Made by a program: the position numbers and the translations under genes
Shown here: positions 34,758-47,881 of the stretch, in pieces
How positions within the stretch are numbered: position 1 is the stretch's first letter
How the letters are laid out: each line of letters begins with the position of its first letter
Origin: Hyperoplus lanceolatus
Lineage: Eukaryota > Chordata > Actinopteri > Uranoscopiformes > Ammodytidae
DNA length: 64,000 bases
NCBI GenBank assembly: GCA_026929865.2
Contig: CM049404.1
Coordinates: 2,626,501 to 2,690,500, forward strand
Direction: 5' to 3'
The notes under the pieces: model-generated
What the model was told of the DNA's origin: nothing
The model's input: the letters and a program-made list of their open reading frames with translations, nothing else
The model's database searches: none

Positions 34758-35573
34758 TGTTACTGATACATCATGAAGAAGATCCCCTTTTGAGCATCAC
34801 TGAGGGTGCACCGGCCCACGTGTACAATAATGCAACTTGATTGACTTAATGTAACACATTTGACTCAAGTGGCTTTCATTTTCTCTGCTCGATGGTAATT
34901 CTTCTCGAGATGAGATGTGGCTTTCACAATGCTGTCGTGAAGTGTGAGGCTGCCGTAATTGGCTTGGAGCACGGAGTTATGGCTGGAAAATGCTCTGCTG
35001 CTATGCACCTCCGACACACACACAGACACACAGGGACACACACACACACATAGACACACACACTTCTGGGCACTAGCGGCCAATCTTAATAAAAGAAATG
35101 TCACGGGGGTTGGAGGGAGGCTGGAGGATGTTGCTACGGTAACAGCGGTGAGCGAGGGAGGAAGACAGCAGGTTAGGAAAGAGAGAGAGAGAGACGTAAG
35201 GGAGAACACATTTGGCAAATTCAAATGCGCCCCCCCCTCCCCGCTCTCGTCCCTGTCTCCACTGCAGGGAGGGGGGTTGTAGGCCTGAAACAGAATACAG
35301 AATATACAGAAAGAAAAGCGGTAACAGTATGAGGGACTAGGTGTCTGCTTGAACCTTTCAGAGAGCTGCTTGCGAGTGCGTCAACCAAGGCAAACACCCA
35401 CACACCTTTCATCTCACGTCTACCAAGGAAAGGTTGTGGAAAGAAATCTTGATTATCTGCAGCTTCAAAAGGAGTGTGTGCAAAACAGGTGAATCATTTC
35501 AGTGCGACTACTACTTCTCTTTAAAATGTAAATGAATGGATTAGCCAACATACTGACAATGGACCATAGTATA
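34758..35573. other. Unassigned intergenic DNA
   Basis: It contains CA-rich patches (35009-35065), a short GA tract (35180-35193) and GC-rich sequence at 35230-35280. No gene or element was recognised. Confidence 0.45.
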
Positions 35574-35781
35574 CACAGCTCCGGAAAAAATTAAGAGATT
35601 TTTTCAAATCTTCATCTCTACATTACTTATTGAAAAATGCTCCAGATGACCAAAAAATGTATTGGAATTTGGTAGAAATGTTGTCAGTAGAAATGTTCAT
35701 TCTACTCAAACATATGCCTATAAATACTAAAGCGAGAGACACTGAACATTTGGAGTGGTCTCTTTTTTTTCTCCAGAGCTG
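35574..35781. mobile_element. Short Tc1-type MITE (CAGCTCYGGAAAA ends), copy 1
   Basis: Inverted ends CAGCTCCGGAAAAAATTAAG and tctctttttt..ctccagagctg are followed by TA. The 208-bp interior matches, in inverse, the copy at 47882-48100 (aaacatatgcctataaatac, acatttctac). It is a non-autonomous Tc1/mariner derivative. Confidence 0.8.
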
Positions 35782-36009
35782 TATGTGGTAACCCGAGGCC
35801 AATAATGCACTCGCACCTGTATCTCAGTTTATTGTCTTTACTGAACTCATCAGCTTCACAACGATTGTCATACATGAGGCACTCAGGTGCAGAGCAATCA
35901 ATGGAACACTACGGTGGGGCACACAGGTATGAACACAAAGGTTCGGGGGTGCAGGACAATAATCAGTGACACTATTTCAGTCTAACAATATATATATTAT
36001 ATAATAATA

Positions 36010-36250
36010 TATATGGGGAGAACGGGGTAATGTGAGACACTTTTTACATTTGCTCCCCTCTAAGTGAGCTAAAATGATTTATCAGTCAAATGTACGCATT
36101 TCCCATTAATTCAGGATGTTTCCTAGAAATGGGTATTAGCAGAATTTATTCAGGACAAATGGCAGTGAAAATGTGATTGTTTTTAAAAAAAAGTTGTCTT
36201 GTGTCTCACTTTACCCCAGCTGTGGGGTAAACTGATCCACTTACTTTTTC
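36010..36250 (+). repeat. GGGGTAA-rich repeat fragment
   Basis: atggggagaacggggtaatg...gacactttttac resembles, in inverse, gtaaaaagtggcacaactta..ctctccccta at 30849-30882, so both may be ends of one family. No full boundary is seen. Confidence 0.3.
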
Positions 36251-36539
36251 CACTCTGATACTACCATAACACATGTTGTAACAGTTAGAATCCTAACAGC
36301 TATCTTGAAAACCAAATATTCCCAAATTAATGTCGGACTAGTAACAGAATTATGGGGTTTGGTCAATTAAGCAAAATCTTTTTTTGAAAGTAACTCTGAT
36401 CAAATACAACATATAATTCATATTCAATAAAGAGAGAGGTGCTGTTTACTTGGATAACAGAAGTTTTAAAGATGAAAACGAAAAGTTCTTTAGAAATTAA
36501 AATAAAGATAGGCTTACACAAATAGTAGTGGACTCTCAG

Positions 36540-36900
36540 TACACAAGCGCAGGCGCACACGCACACAAACACACACACACACGCACGCATGTGACTATGG
36601 GTTTTTATAGAAATAAACACACCAGTGTGTGTATACGTCCGGGTAATTCTCTGTGTCCCAAATGCCGCTTACATGCACACGCACACACAAACCCACACCC
36701 ACACGCATAAACACATACGCACATACACACACACTCTTAAACACATCTGCCACAAGGGAAATCAATTTCTCTTTCTGTTATCGCTCCCCTCCATCAGATT
36801 ATAAGAAACACTGACATCTATTAGGCCGACACTCCATCGGAACACTTGCACCCAGATGTGTGTGTGTGTGTGTGTGTGCGTGCGTGCATGCGTGTGTGTG
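36540..36900 (+). repeat. CA/GT-rich simple-sequence cluster
   Basis: Interrupted ACAC/ACGC tracts lie at 36541-36592, 36674-36735 and a GT tract at 36856-36900. They generate misleading His/Thr-rich frames. Confidence 0.85.
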
Positions 36901-37172
36901 CCATTCACAGGCCCTCCTCCTCACTACATTGCTTCTGCGATTAAAGACGTCCACCTCTCTAATGCCATTAGAGGGCTGAGGAATGGAAAGAATGTGTTTG
37001 GATGAGAGAAAAAGAAGGAAAACAGACGGAGAGAGAGAAATAAGCGTCTGCTTCACCTCTGCCTTGTGACGGAGCAGCCACACGGGCAGCCAGAGAAGCA
37101 TCTCGGATTAGTCCTTCCATTCATCACTTCATGGCTTTTTTACTTGCTGTAATGTTCCCTTATCCCTTTCTT

Positions 37173-37173
37173 C

Positions 37174-37228
<55 letters not shown>
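37173..37228 (+). repeat. (CT)n microsatellite
   Basis: A pure CT run of about 55 bp. Bases 37229-37718 after it are unassigned. Confidence 0.95.
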
Positions 37229-37234
<6 letters not shown>

Positions 37235-37718
37235 CGTGTGGGACTGAGTGGCTTTATGCTTTTTAATGTGTTGACTCCTTTATCTGCCTTTTATCATTAC
37301 TCTTTCTAAAGGGACAAAGGGGGCTTCTAAGGCTTCTCTTTGGAGACAAAAGTGTGCTAAGTGAATTGATAAATGTCCATTAGCGGTAAACATAAGTTCC
37401 CAAAAGAATCTGTTAAAATAACTATAGTGTGCTCCAGGCTCTGTTGCAGGTTCCAGGCTAAAATATCTCAACCACTATCAAATGGAATTGCCAAAAATTG
37501 TTGTAGAGAAATTTCCCTGTTCCTACTAAATGAATACTGACTTCGGTAAACTTTTGTCTTTTTTCTAATTTCACAATGAAGTCGACTTGATTGGGATTAA
37601 GGGAAATCTCTTAATGATTGTTGACACGAGATGGTTGTACACTCATCTCATTCTCAGTAACAAAAAGGGAAGAAGAATATGTTGTTGTTGTTTTTAAGAC
37701 ACAGGAGGCAAAAACATT

Positions 37719-37981
37719 CCCTGTGTTCCAAATCACATACTTTTTCTTTTTATACATACTAAAGTACAAAGAGTATTAGGGCCACAGGAGATAGATAAAA
37801 ATCAGATAAGGAAGATCTTTTTTTCAATATGTCGAGAAATTTCAAGAATAAAGACAAATGCTAGTGGGGTTAGTAGGGCAATTATGTATTTTCAGCATAC
37901 TACAATTGACGTACATGTATTGGGACATCCTAAATCTTTTTCGGGCAAATAGTAGGGAAGTATGGGGATTGGAACGCAGAG
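37719..37981 (+). mobile_element. 'TGCGTTCCAA' MITE, family M4, copy 4
   Basis: It begins CCCTGTGTTCCAAATCACAT and ends gattggaacgcagag. It is collinear with copy 2, with a small deletion at agcatactac..gggcaaatagtagg. Bases 37982-38491 downstream are unassigned. Confidence 0.83.
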
Positions 37982-38546
37982 ATTGTTTTTCAAGTCAGTT
38001 TTGAGAATTTTGTATATTTTGCTCCCAATGTCATCAATAAACTGGTAAAGTTCTGTTAGGGAAATTATTATTGTGTGAATATATGAAATATATTTATACT
38101 GTATTATCATAAATTGTGAATCTTCATGGAATCGTTCAAACTGTTCTGACCTTAGTCTTGTGTTAGATAAAGTCAGGTTGTTTTATGTACTGGAGACTTC
38201 TCCTCGCCAACTATGTTTGTTATGTCTCAATACCCCAACCCTGAAAATCTATTTATGTAGGCTGAAATGTTCGTGCGTAATTAGATTTTGCTATAACTTC
38301 TCTGTAAGACCGCCTATCGGTGGTCACTTCATTACAATCCCTTTGCTGCATTGTTGACTTGACTCATGTTTGCAAACATTAAAGATCTGTTCATTTTGTA
38401 TTTAAACATTGTGTCACCTGGTATTAATTGCCTAAATTCTCATATTTTAAAGGTTGATATTTACGACAGTTCCATGATGCTATCTACAGTCTAATGCCTC
38501 GTTTCCACCGAGTAGAGCGGGTCGGGTCGGAACAGCTCGCTTTTAA

Positions 38547-40943
38547 AGGGGACATATTATGTAAAACCAAACATTGCAGGTGTTTGGGCACACTTTTTAG
38601 GTTATTGGGGTCCCTACCAGCACACACAAGCTTAAAAAAAACAAATATGTCAGTTTCCTCAGGGATGCTTTTTTAGAAAAAGGGGGGATTTGAAGGTTTC
38701 TTCCAAAAAACACCGACTGATGACGAAATTGGTCGGTTTTCATTAACATAAATACTCCCATGGGAAAGCTTACCAGAAACTCGGTAGTTGATTGGCAAAT
38801 CAAGACGCCCCGTTGGTAACCACACACAGCTGAGCCTCCACTCGCTCATGCAACAACAGAGGAGAAGCAAGCTGCAGTGTGAGCTCAACCTCAAGCTACC
38901 ATCACACCCCAGCCTCGAAGCACACTAGGGCTGAATGGATTTACTTCATTTTTTGTTTGGCTATGCCAAGCAAAGGTTGGCAATCTGTTAGTGTGATCTG
39001 CCGTTATACTGGAGTGTGGAGGAGAGTGTGCCTGGAAGACTGAGAGACACCATCTCTCCTCTGGAAATGTAAGTAGTCCTATTTAAAAACAAATCTGTCC
39101 GTTTATGAGTTCAATGTGTGTAATGTGCTTTAATTTTTCCCTCCTATAATAACCAACGCCGACTGAAACGAGAGAATGTCTCTGGGTTAAGTAGTTAGCG
39201 TTAGCGTCAGCATCCGTTAGCTTTTATGCTAACGGTTAGATCTGTGAGTCTGTCCGTGACAGCCCCTGTGTGAAAAACAGACGGTGAAACTGTACGGTGT
39301 GTTGGAATCTGAAGAGTATTTCTTTGTTGTTGACAGTGTGTAGTTATGCAAGCAGTTGTGGTGCATGCAGCAGTAGGCCTATTACATCTCTAGTGTAATG
39401 TACACTATAACAGACAGGAATACTGTAATTTGCCTCTGCTGCTTGTTTGTTTCCTGTCCATTATATTTGAAAAAGCACACAGTATCACTCAGAACTCGTT
39501 GCTTCTTGAGCAAGGGTTATACTGAATCTATCAGTAGCCTATCTAATTTAATAATGGAAGAAAAAATATATTTATTAGTTTGTAGCTTTGCCATAACTAC
39601 ATATGTATGTGTAGGCTATGTAGGATACATGATGTAACATTGATTGTGCCATGTTTTACAGATGAGTGACCTGACGGAGCGTTGACCCACAAGGACCGTC
39701 ACACTGTTCCATCAGAGGACTGTTCACTGGGTGGGACACGTGTTCTCCTTCAGGGCCCACCAGCAACAACTGGACAGTTACATACAAGTTATGGCTTTGC
39801 TTCTGTTTGATATGTACACTCTATATTTCCATTTCACTGGCTATGAATAAACTGCTTTATTTTTAAGGATGGTTTTGGTCTTTTTAAAATGTAATGATAC
39901 AGTTTCAAAGAAAAAATCTTCAGAGAGATAAAGGGTTGAATTAAAAAACGGAAAGTCAATGCATGTAGATCGGTCAGAAAAGTAGTCCAACATCCTGACT
40001 ATGAAAATGTGAGTTTCAAGTAATCCTTTACTACACGAAGCAAACAGTGACAGTTTTAAAAAAAACACAATACATTTTTTTACAGTAAAACTTTATTATA
40101 AATGAGTGATCACAGTACAAATGATACATTATCTACAAGATATTGAAAGGGTGTCAGATAATTTGCAGCTCTGACTGTAATTTTTTTCTATACTTTTTTT
40201 TTACAAAAGATAATGCCTTTCCAGTGAATCTTGACATGATACATTCCTTTCCTGCCTCGTTACTGTACATTTACATGTTACCTCAGCATGGCTTCACAAC
40301 CAAAGCTTTTTCACTCCACTGGGTTGTAGATCATTCCCCAGTTTAACCTGTAGAGACATACATAAAACGTTGTATGTTACACGTTTAGAGAGTTTTTGCA
40401 TAAATACTTAGCTCATATTCTGTTACTGACTGTGACATATTTAAACTGTATTCACCTGAGGATAATGTCAGGGAAACCAGAAATCTTGATGCAATTTTCA
40501 CAGTTTTCAGCTCAGACTCCTGTCTGACCAGGTTCAGTTGTAAAGCTTTTGGTTTAGAAGTGGTAAGTGTGCTGACATTTGCTGTAGAAATGAAGCTAAA
40601 CATGGTAACATCGATCTCCATGCTGCATTGGCCAAAAGTAAACAAAACTGACAGCTGGGCGTGTGCCATGCCCATATAGGTTGGTATAGAGCAAATGAGC
40701 AGGGCGGTGCATGCACGCCCATCTAGATCTGACCAGTCAGAGCAGACTAGGATTTTTGCGAAGGGGGTTAGATGTCAAAACCAACCTTTTGAGATAGAGG
40801 GCAGAGAAGGCTGGAAAAGGCGATAAAGAAATGGGAAATGGTAGAAAACTATTGGGTTTTTTGAAAAATAAACCATGAAAACCTCTCCTAGTAGACCTTG
40901 GAAATACACCTTCACAACCGAGATTTAGCATAATATGTCCCCT
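38547..40943. mobile_element. 2.4-kb TTAA-flanked DNA element (Kolobok/piggyBac type)
   Basis: TTAA at 38543-38546 and 40944-40947. Ends are AGGGGACATATTATG and CATAATATGTCCCCT, a perfect 15-bp inverted repeat. The interior has no transposase open frame, though a donor-like aaatg|taagt (39069) and an acceptor-like ttttacag (39660) suggest it once carried a spliced transcript. TTAA-specific insertion fits Kolobok or piggyBac. It is inserted into the element at 38492-41907. Confidence 0.82.
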
Positions 40944-41302
40944 TTAAGAATCTCGGCGGTTGGGCGGGGTTTAGGCTGGACTGCGATAGCCGCCGCCAGA
41001 ATATGGGTCAAACTATCGGGCTGTGGAACAACTGTGGTCAAGCCAGCGGTCTCTCGTTTTTGCTTGGGCAAACCAGCCGCTTCTTTATTTATTCCCCCCG
41101 TATTGTTGTGAGCGTAAACGCACAGAGACGGCTCGGTGCAACTGATAGAGACAGTGAGCGAACAGCGCTGGCTGCGGCAGCTATGTGACATCGTAGCAGT
41201 GGGACACAGTGTAGCCAACTGATTCATTTAATGACGAGGAAAGACACCACACAATAAACAGTGCTGCGCTCACATTTTCGCCAAAACACAAGACTCTCTT
41301 TA

Positions 41303-41648
41303 ATGATGGATTGGATTTATATAGCGCTTTTCAAGGCACTCAAAGACGCTTTACAGGGTTCCAGGTTCCATTCATTCACACACAGTCACACTGGTGGTGG
41401 TAAACTACGATAGTAGCCACAGCTGCCCTGGGGCAGACTGACGGAAGCGTGGCTGCCATTCAGCGCCTACGGCCCCTCCGACCACCACCTCAAACATACA
41501 GCAGTCATACACATTCACACGAGGCAAGGTGGGTGAAGTGTCTTGCCCAAGGACACAACAACCATGACACAGGTGGCAGAGCGGGGATCGGACCGCCAAC
41601 CCTTGGATCATTGGCCAACCCGCTTAACCACCTGAGCCACGGTCGCCC
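41303..41648 (-). mobile_element. tRNA-derived SINE with L2-like tail (minus strand)
   Basis: Read on the minus strand, the head begins cgaccgtggctcaggtggtt (A box) and has a B box GGTCCGATCCC. The body carries tgtgtccttgggcaagacac. The tail aaagcgctatataaatccaa is L2-like. It is related to the SINE at 48650-48890. Confidence 0.82.
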
Positions 41649-41981
41649 CACTTTACTCTTGCCGAGGTGAATACACATGGCGGAAATGATTCTTTTGACC
41701 AATCAAAGAACAGCATGTGTAGCTCCGCCATTTTGGCACCCTTTCAGGCGGCTGGTACCCCAACGGAGGCATACCGAAATTAGGAGCGGCTTAGCGAGGT
41801 TAGGTGCGCTTATATCCGTACCCTACCCAAGTTTTGGCAAATGAAAAGCCAAAATACCCGGACCGAACCGCTCCGACCCGCTCTACTCGGTGGAAACAAG
41901 GCATTAGTTAAACATTTGACCCTATTTCTCTTCAGTGTCTCACCTTAAGAATGCAGAGAAACACAAGACACCACATGTACG

Positions 41982-42913
41982 CAGTGGTGGGCCGTCAGGG
42001 ACAGCAGGGCCTTCTCTGCTGGCCCTGTCAAAATCAAAATAATATATATATTTTTTTGTTTAAAATTTGACTAATTTGTGTTTAAATGTGTCAGAATGTA
42101 ATAAAAAAATTCAGTACGTTACAATAATAATTAAAAAAATTTGGGAATATGGTTAATTTTTGTGAGGCTGAGCGTGAATTTCCCATGCATATCTCATCTA
42201 AACGCATCACAGCTACGTGGAGCAGCAGGACCTGCACTAGAAGTATTGCTAGCCTTTCATTGAAACTGCCGTCTCCTATTGGATAATAACTTTGACTGCC
42301 ATGTCTCATCAGCCAATCAGATTTTGATGTGTAGTGACAGCCCGCCCACAAGGCCCAGCAATATTTCACCGCTAGCCCCCCGTGATGTCATCAGCGAAGT
42401 TTGAACGTTCGGTGGGCTGTTAGCATTGAGTGAACTACTATGGCCATCGCTTTCTCACAACCTACTGATCCTGTTGCAGATCTAGCGTGGCTATTTAAAG
42501 GTGATCCTTTAACATAGTTTAGATATAGTTTCGACAGGAATACACATAAGCTGAATGGGCTGACAACGTTTTTTTGCGGAACTTCACTGACTGTAACTAC
42601 GACGCTATGACTGGCTAACAACTAGCACCGAGCGGAACAAGTTACCGGTATGTTGCTGGCTGTGTCTGCTTTCTAAACCTGTGAAGGAACATGGCACATC
42701 ACGGATTTTAACAGCCTTAATGGCTTATAGGATCTGAGGATGGATTTCCTCTACAAGTGATGGGTGAGTGTTACTTCTGGCTGTGTCTATCTGTGAAGAG
42801 ATAATGTTATTTTGTGGAGTTTTAAAACCATTTTGTTTGTTTGTTATGGTCGTTGTAGCCTGGTCGGAGTTCGCTACTGAAGGCCCTAACTGAAACCCCA
42901 CGGTACGCTACTG
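41982..42913. mobile_element. hAT non-autonomous element with 8-bp TSD CATGTACG
   Basis: Exact TSD CATGTACG at 41974-41981 and 42914-42921. Ends are CAGTGGTGGGCCGTC and the inverse of CAGTAGCGTACCGTG, starting CAG as usual for hAT. The 932-bp interior contains a short ATG frame near 42440 but no dimerisation domain or catalytic core. Bases 42922-43797 beyond it are unassigned. Confidence 0.87.
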
Positions 42914-43797
42914 CATGTACGTCTTCCCCCCTCACATGATACTGCAGTCCTCTGGATGAGACTGAGCATACAATAGGTCAACATTTATTTTTAATGTAAT
43001 GTACAGCAGTACACGTAAAAATGTCAGATTGTAGCCCATCTGTAGTCCATTAGGCAGGTTGATGTTACAATAGAAATGACAAAGATATACAATAGAAACA
43101 TTTGCTATATACAAATATGGAGAAACAGAAAGAAAAGAAAAACAGGATCATTCATTAGTAGGATTAGTAGGTTAGACAAATACACAATTAATACACAACT
43201 AATAAGGTACAGCATACATTTAGAGGTGGTTCCACCTTTGGTTAGTTCTTAGCCATACCTTTAACATGTTGACACGGCTTGACTTGAAATTAAAGCTCAC
43301 TTCTTGTTCAGTTTACCTCTTAAGCTACGAACGGCAAGTTTACATACAAAGTCAATGTATTCCGCGGTGGTCGGGCGGCGGATACAATATGACCCAATAT
43401 GATCACGCATGCTGGTCCCCATGCATCACTCCCTCAGGACTGTCACCATTTGATCAGTAACACCCCAGAGGAGTGGACATGTGTGACAGACAGACGGACC
43501 AGAGACCGCTCATCAGTCCACCGTCCTTGTTACATTTTAACAAACTGACTACCATTCACCCCGCTGTCAAAATGTTTTATTTCACTGTCACAGGCACAGG
43601 TGACACTGGCACACATTAACTAGCATCCACCTTGTTAGGCTTGAAACCTTCCTGCCTTATTAAATATAGTTTTTCTTGTAAATGTGAAAAGGAAAATACT
43701 GTCCACTAACCTTGTTGAAACAAATCTCTCTACTGAGCATTTGTGGGTGAAGTGACGGTCCCCACTGGGGCCACATGTAGCATTACAGGGCCTTTTT

Positions 43798-44040
43798 GTT
43801 AGCCTCTTAGCATAATTGCTTAAATCATATTTACTACACTCTACTTTTACTCTACATCTACTCTATTACATCTACTCTACTCTACATCTACTTTTCATTA
43901 GCCTAATAGCATAATTGCCTAAGTCATATTTTAAGGGTTATAGAGTAGGGTAAAGTAGATGTAGAGTAGAGTAGTTGTAGAATAGAGTAGATGTAGAGTG
44001 GAGTTAATTTGATTTAGGCAATTATGCTATGAGGCTAACG
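43798..44040. mobile_element. Palindromic 'GTTAGCCT' element, family P5, copy 2
   Basis: It has the same architecture as 13003-13237: outer inverted ends, ctctacatcta-type tandem units in both arms and an internal terminus copy (attagcctaatagcataatt, about 43896-43915), in the same orientation as copy 1. Confidence 0.85.
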
Positions 44041-44610
44041 ATGTGTTTCATTGGACACTGTAACTGTAATTCATTAAGAGGAGCACAGAAGCTGAGGTGC
44101 AAAGATTGCGTGTCGATGATGTGTAAAATCAAAATGATTTTAGATATGTTGTATAGCCAGACAAAGACTATTTCTCTTCTATTTATTCATTTACTGATAA
44201 CTGTTCAATCTGAACAACCTAACAGAACCGGTATGTGTATATTTCGGTAATTCGATTTTGGTTGCAGAAAAGCCTGGATATTGAAAAACGAGAAGTTACT
44301 TTATTTTCCTTTTTAAAATAACAAAATTAAAATTGAAAGGTTTTTTTCTTTAGCAGTCTAAGTCCTTTTGGTTTATAATTATCATTCCCATTTTGGCTTT
44401 CACACAGTGGCTCTAGCTTCAGCCGCATGAGTGATTTGTAATCTCTTCTTAAAATATGAGATGAATGATGGTCTATACTTAATGCAGTAATTATGATAAA
44501 TTCTTCCTCTGAGATTTTTGTTCTACAAACAAGTTTTTAAACTGCATCGAAAAATAATTTGATGTTTTATTCACACAATGGCTAACTGAACCTACAGTGG
44601 TTTTCTCTGA

Positions 44611-44611
<1 letters not shown>

Positions 44612-44672
<61 letters not shown>
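44612..44672 (+). repeat. (GT)n microsatellite
   Basis: A pure dinucleotide run of about 60 bp. Flanks 44041-44611 and 44673-45239 are unassigned AT-rich DNA. Confidence 0.97.
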
Positions 44673-44673
<1 letters not shown>

Positions 44674-45239
44674 CCACAAAAGACACATACCCATCTCTTT
44701 ATAGAGGAACACTCTTACTTTGACTTGCATCATGTCATGGCTTGTGTGTGTATAGGTGGACTGGATATATATGTGCAAAAGGCAGATTCACTACCATGTT
44801 TCTAAAGAACAGAAGAAGAATAGGTCATGTTGTACTTTTCTGTTCTAGTTGATAATTATCAGTGTGTAGATCCGTCCTTTAAATGAAGACTGACCCAGGT
44901 TATTCACAGTGAAAGGGGATCGGTTCATAAATAAGTGTTTATGTTGGATTGAAGAACAAATACTATGAATTAACTTTCAATATAGTAAGATTACAAAACT
45001 GACTTTTTTTTACAAGGGATTCTAGACAGTCCTCTCAGTGTGTCAGTGTAAAGGTAGATACGATGTCACTAGTGGGTTAATCGCGTCCATCATCGCATGT
45101 CGCTTGAATCACAAGTAGATTTTCTCCTGCTATTTTATTTCTACTAATCAACCATGACTGAGATCAGACCCGACACAACTGTGCACTGTGTGTCTGACGG
45201 TAGAGAACAACAACCACATGGTCAAGCTGTGCCAAAAGA

Positions 45240-46605
45240 CAGGTGGTGCTTTGGGGGCGGACTTATTAACCAGATGACGACAGTGCTGCGCGGTGTAACC
45301 AGATGACGACAGTGCTGCGCGGTGTCGAAGCTAGTGCTAGTAAACAACAGAGATGGCTGTGGATATGTTGTTTGAGTTCAGACGGCTTCGGCCTCGACCC
45401 TTTACGATTTGGAAGACGGCACTCAAATCTTTCATTAGCAAGAAAGGAATGTTCTGTTTTGCCGCCCAACCACAGCGAAAGTTAAATTTACCAGTTAACA
45501 AACGGGGCTTGCGTGCCAGTGGTATTTGAATTGCACACGTAAGTGCCCTTGAGTTGTGAAGGTCTATTGATTGTGGCTAGAGTGTCAAACTCATTTTGGT
45601 TCGAGGGCCACATACAGCCTTTCTGATCTCAAGAGGGCCGGACCAGTAAAATAATGGCAAAATAACGTACATATGTCAAATCCAAATCTTTAGCTTTGTT
45701 TTTCAGTTATATGCTTTATAACTCAGCCTACTGTAACCTACATTATCACGGATCACAAGGGATCTCTGTAGCCCCCGGGAAATGTCTTAGTAAAGGTTAC
45801 TGCTGGCCACGGGAATAGGAGGTGCGGCGCGCCGCAGCAAACATTTTGGGGGTATTTTGCTCAAAGATGCCAATAGGCACTAATGAAATAAACAACTGTT
45901 TATTTGAATACACAAATACAACAGGCACTGACCTTACAGTTGTTTGTTTACTATATGTACAGGGGCACATTTTGTGCAAACATGCAGACAGTACAAAACA
46001 CAATTAAATAAAAGTGCAACTTCTACTGTTTTGATTTATTTTTAAATACAGAGGTTATTTGTTGTTTTGGAATACGTTTCTCCCAATTTAATTTAATTTT
46101 AATTTAACTTACTTTTTTTTTTTTAAATGCTCAGAAATGTGTGCTCTACAAGTCGCGGGCCGGATGTTTGACACCACTGCCTTAGACACTTGACACAATC
46201 AATCATCAATATTAGCATGCTATTTGGCCACATATATTGGCCTATTTACAGCCCTCAGAAAACTGACAGCTCTTCTTAGATGCAAGTTCATCAATTCATG
46301 GCTTAAAATCCTGAGCTGTAGAACTTTCAGGAGACATTCCTAGCTGTAAGCCACGTAAGTTTCCTAACAGTTGGGAGCGTATGCGACGTGCGGATTTGGC
46401 ACAGGCTCCATGAAGAAGAAAAAAATATATATATATATATATTTTTTTTTTTATCAGAATTGATTCAAATCGGCCGAATTGATTCGCGGGCCAGATCAAA
46501 ACGTGTCGCGGGCCACATCGGGCCCGCGGGCCTAGAGTTTGACACATGTGGGCTAGACCCTATATCGTTCTAGATATGGGTCTGGATTTCCAGGCTAACA
46601 TATCT
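45240..46605 (+). mobile_element. hAT-like family X, copy 2, split by a second element
   Basis: 45268-45581 matches the family (gtcgaagctagtgctagtaaac, gatatgttgtttgagttc, actcaaatctttcattagca), and the family's right end resumes at 46551 with ggctagaccctatatcgttc and ggatttccaggcta. The 5' half is truncated. A 29-bp unit at 45268-45296 is duplicated in tandem at 45297-45325. The insert between the two parts is annotated separately. Confidence 0.75.
45582..46550. mobile_element. hAT-derived insertion in family X (GTGTCAAACTC ends)
   Basis: The ends are inverted: gtgtcaaactcattttgg and cctagagtttgacac. Flanking tggctaga and gggctaga differ at one base and may be an 8-bp TSD. A second right end of the same kind (cgggccggatgtttgacacc, about 46158-46177) lies inside, so the insert is either two elements in succession or one with a duplicated end. 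An (AT)n tract is at 46425-46442. Confidence 0.65.
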
Positions 46606-47043
46606 GTGTAGTAGGTACTACAATTGTGTTTACCTTATTGTAAAGTGTTCGACTTTTTTAGATAAAATGAAAGGTAACTCTGCCTTAATATAAAATGGAT
46701 TATTGCTTAAAGTAAATATTTAGTCAAATGTATGAATACAACCCATGGACATGACATGTGCCGGTAATTATGGCATGACTCTGAAATACACGCTGCAGGG
46801 ATCAATCCAGTACGGAAATGATGATACAGCTCTCATTATGAAACCAGGATCTGAGGTGTGATGGCCATGCTTTATAATGATGTTACCTTTGATCTTTAAA
46901 AAAAATGCACTTATCTAATTTTGTCCTTTTTAATGAGACATATGTGAAATGTGTTTCAAACCCAGGATTAACTCATTGGCTCACACACACTCTCTTTAGC
47001 ATGTTGCTTATTATATTGTACATGCAGAGCTATAGGGAGTAGT
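46606..47043. other. Unassigned intergenic DNA
   Basis: AT-rich, with no recognised element or gene. Confidence 0.45.
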
Positions 47044-47047
47044 TTAA

Positions 47048-47656
47048 AGAGGACCTATTATACTACTTTTCTGGTCTTAATTTCTTGTTTTACACTACTA
47101 TAGAGCAACCTGACACGAATCACATAAAAAAAAACTATGTAGATTTTCGGGAAGCTCTTTCTCTTATTTTGGCGATCCAGCACGTCCTGTCAACACTTGA
47201 GTGTGTGTGCTTCGGCAATCTCCACTCCCTCCGCCTGTGATCGGCCATCTCCGCTCCCCCCCCCCTCCTGCAAACCCCACTCCGTTGTGATTGGTTGCCT
47301 TCCTTCCGGAACACTTTCAGTGGCGGGAAGAGCGAGCATGGACCTATAAGGGCGCGAGGCAGACGCGAACAGGGAAGTGACAGCATTACCATACATGGAA
47401 ACATCCGCGTGGTGACTTCACAAAGTTACATGCGACGTCACAAAGTTACGGAAGGGTAGACCGCTTTGAACACGTGACTTCTCGACTGGCTAGAATAGTG
47501 TCTAGTGCTCTGCACAGACACCCCAGACGGTCAGCAGGGAATACGTCGAAATGCATGTAAGTCATTATTTGATAATTTAGTATGGTTAAGCATGACTATG
47601 AATCATCATAACAACGTTTATAGGTCATAAAAGTCAAAAAGCATCATAGGTCCGCT
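47048..47656. mobile_element. 609-bp TTAA-flanked element (AGAGGACCTATTAT ends)
   Basis: TTAA at 47044-47047 and 47657-47660. The inverted ends are AGAGGACCTATTAT and ATCATAGGTCCGCT, related to but distinct from those of the 2.4-kb TTAA element. The centre is GC-rich with repeated cacaaagttac; there is no open frame of note. Kolobok/piggyBac-type non-autonomous element. Confidence 0.75.
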
Positions 47657-47881
47657 TTAAGATATTCCATGATGTTTTTCTCAACCAAAAGGTGTTAGTG
47701 GAAAAAAAGGTCTGATGTCATACCTGTTGTTGCTCACGGCAACCACACAGATGTATTTTTACATTTTATCATGAATTATATATATATATATAAACTAAAA
47801 GTTTGCTGTAGGTGGAAGGGAGATGAGCTGTGTATGTTAGCTTAAACAGACATGCAATTCAATATTCAATTTTTTAAATAT

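Larger units (their letters stand above)
38492..41907. mobile_element. Host TIR element (TAATGCCTYGTTTCCACC ends) carrying nested insertions
   Basis: The ends are inverted repeats of about 30 bp: taatgcctcgtttccaccga at 38492 and tcggtggaaacaaggcatta at 41906, continuing through gtagagcgggtcgg. The left arm is only ~50 bp long before a TTAA element (38547-40943) interrupts it. The right arm (40948-41907) holds the element's own sequence plus a SINE. After subtracting both, about 650 bp of the original element remain. No clear TSD was found, so superfamily is open. Confidence 0.72.

Noticed and set aside
42091-42621. Minus-strand frames of 76 and 92 codons
   Set aside because: They lie within the hAT bounded by CATGTACG and carry no transposase motifs.
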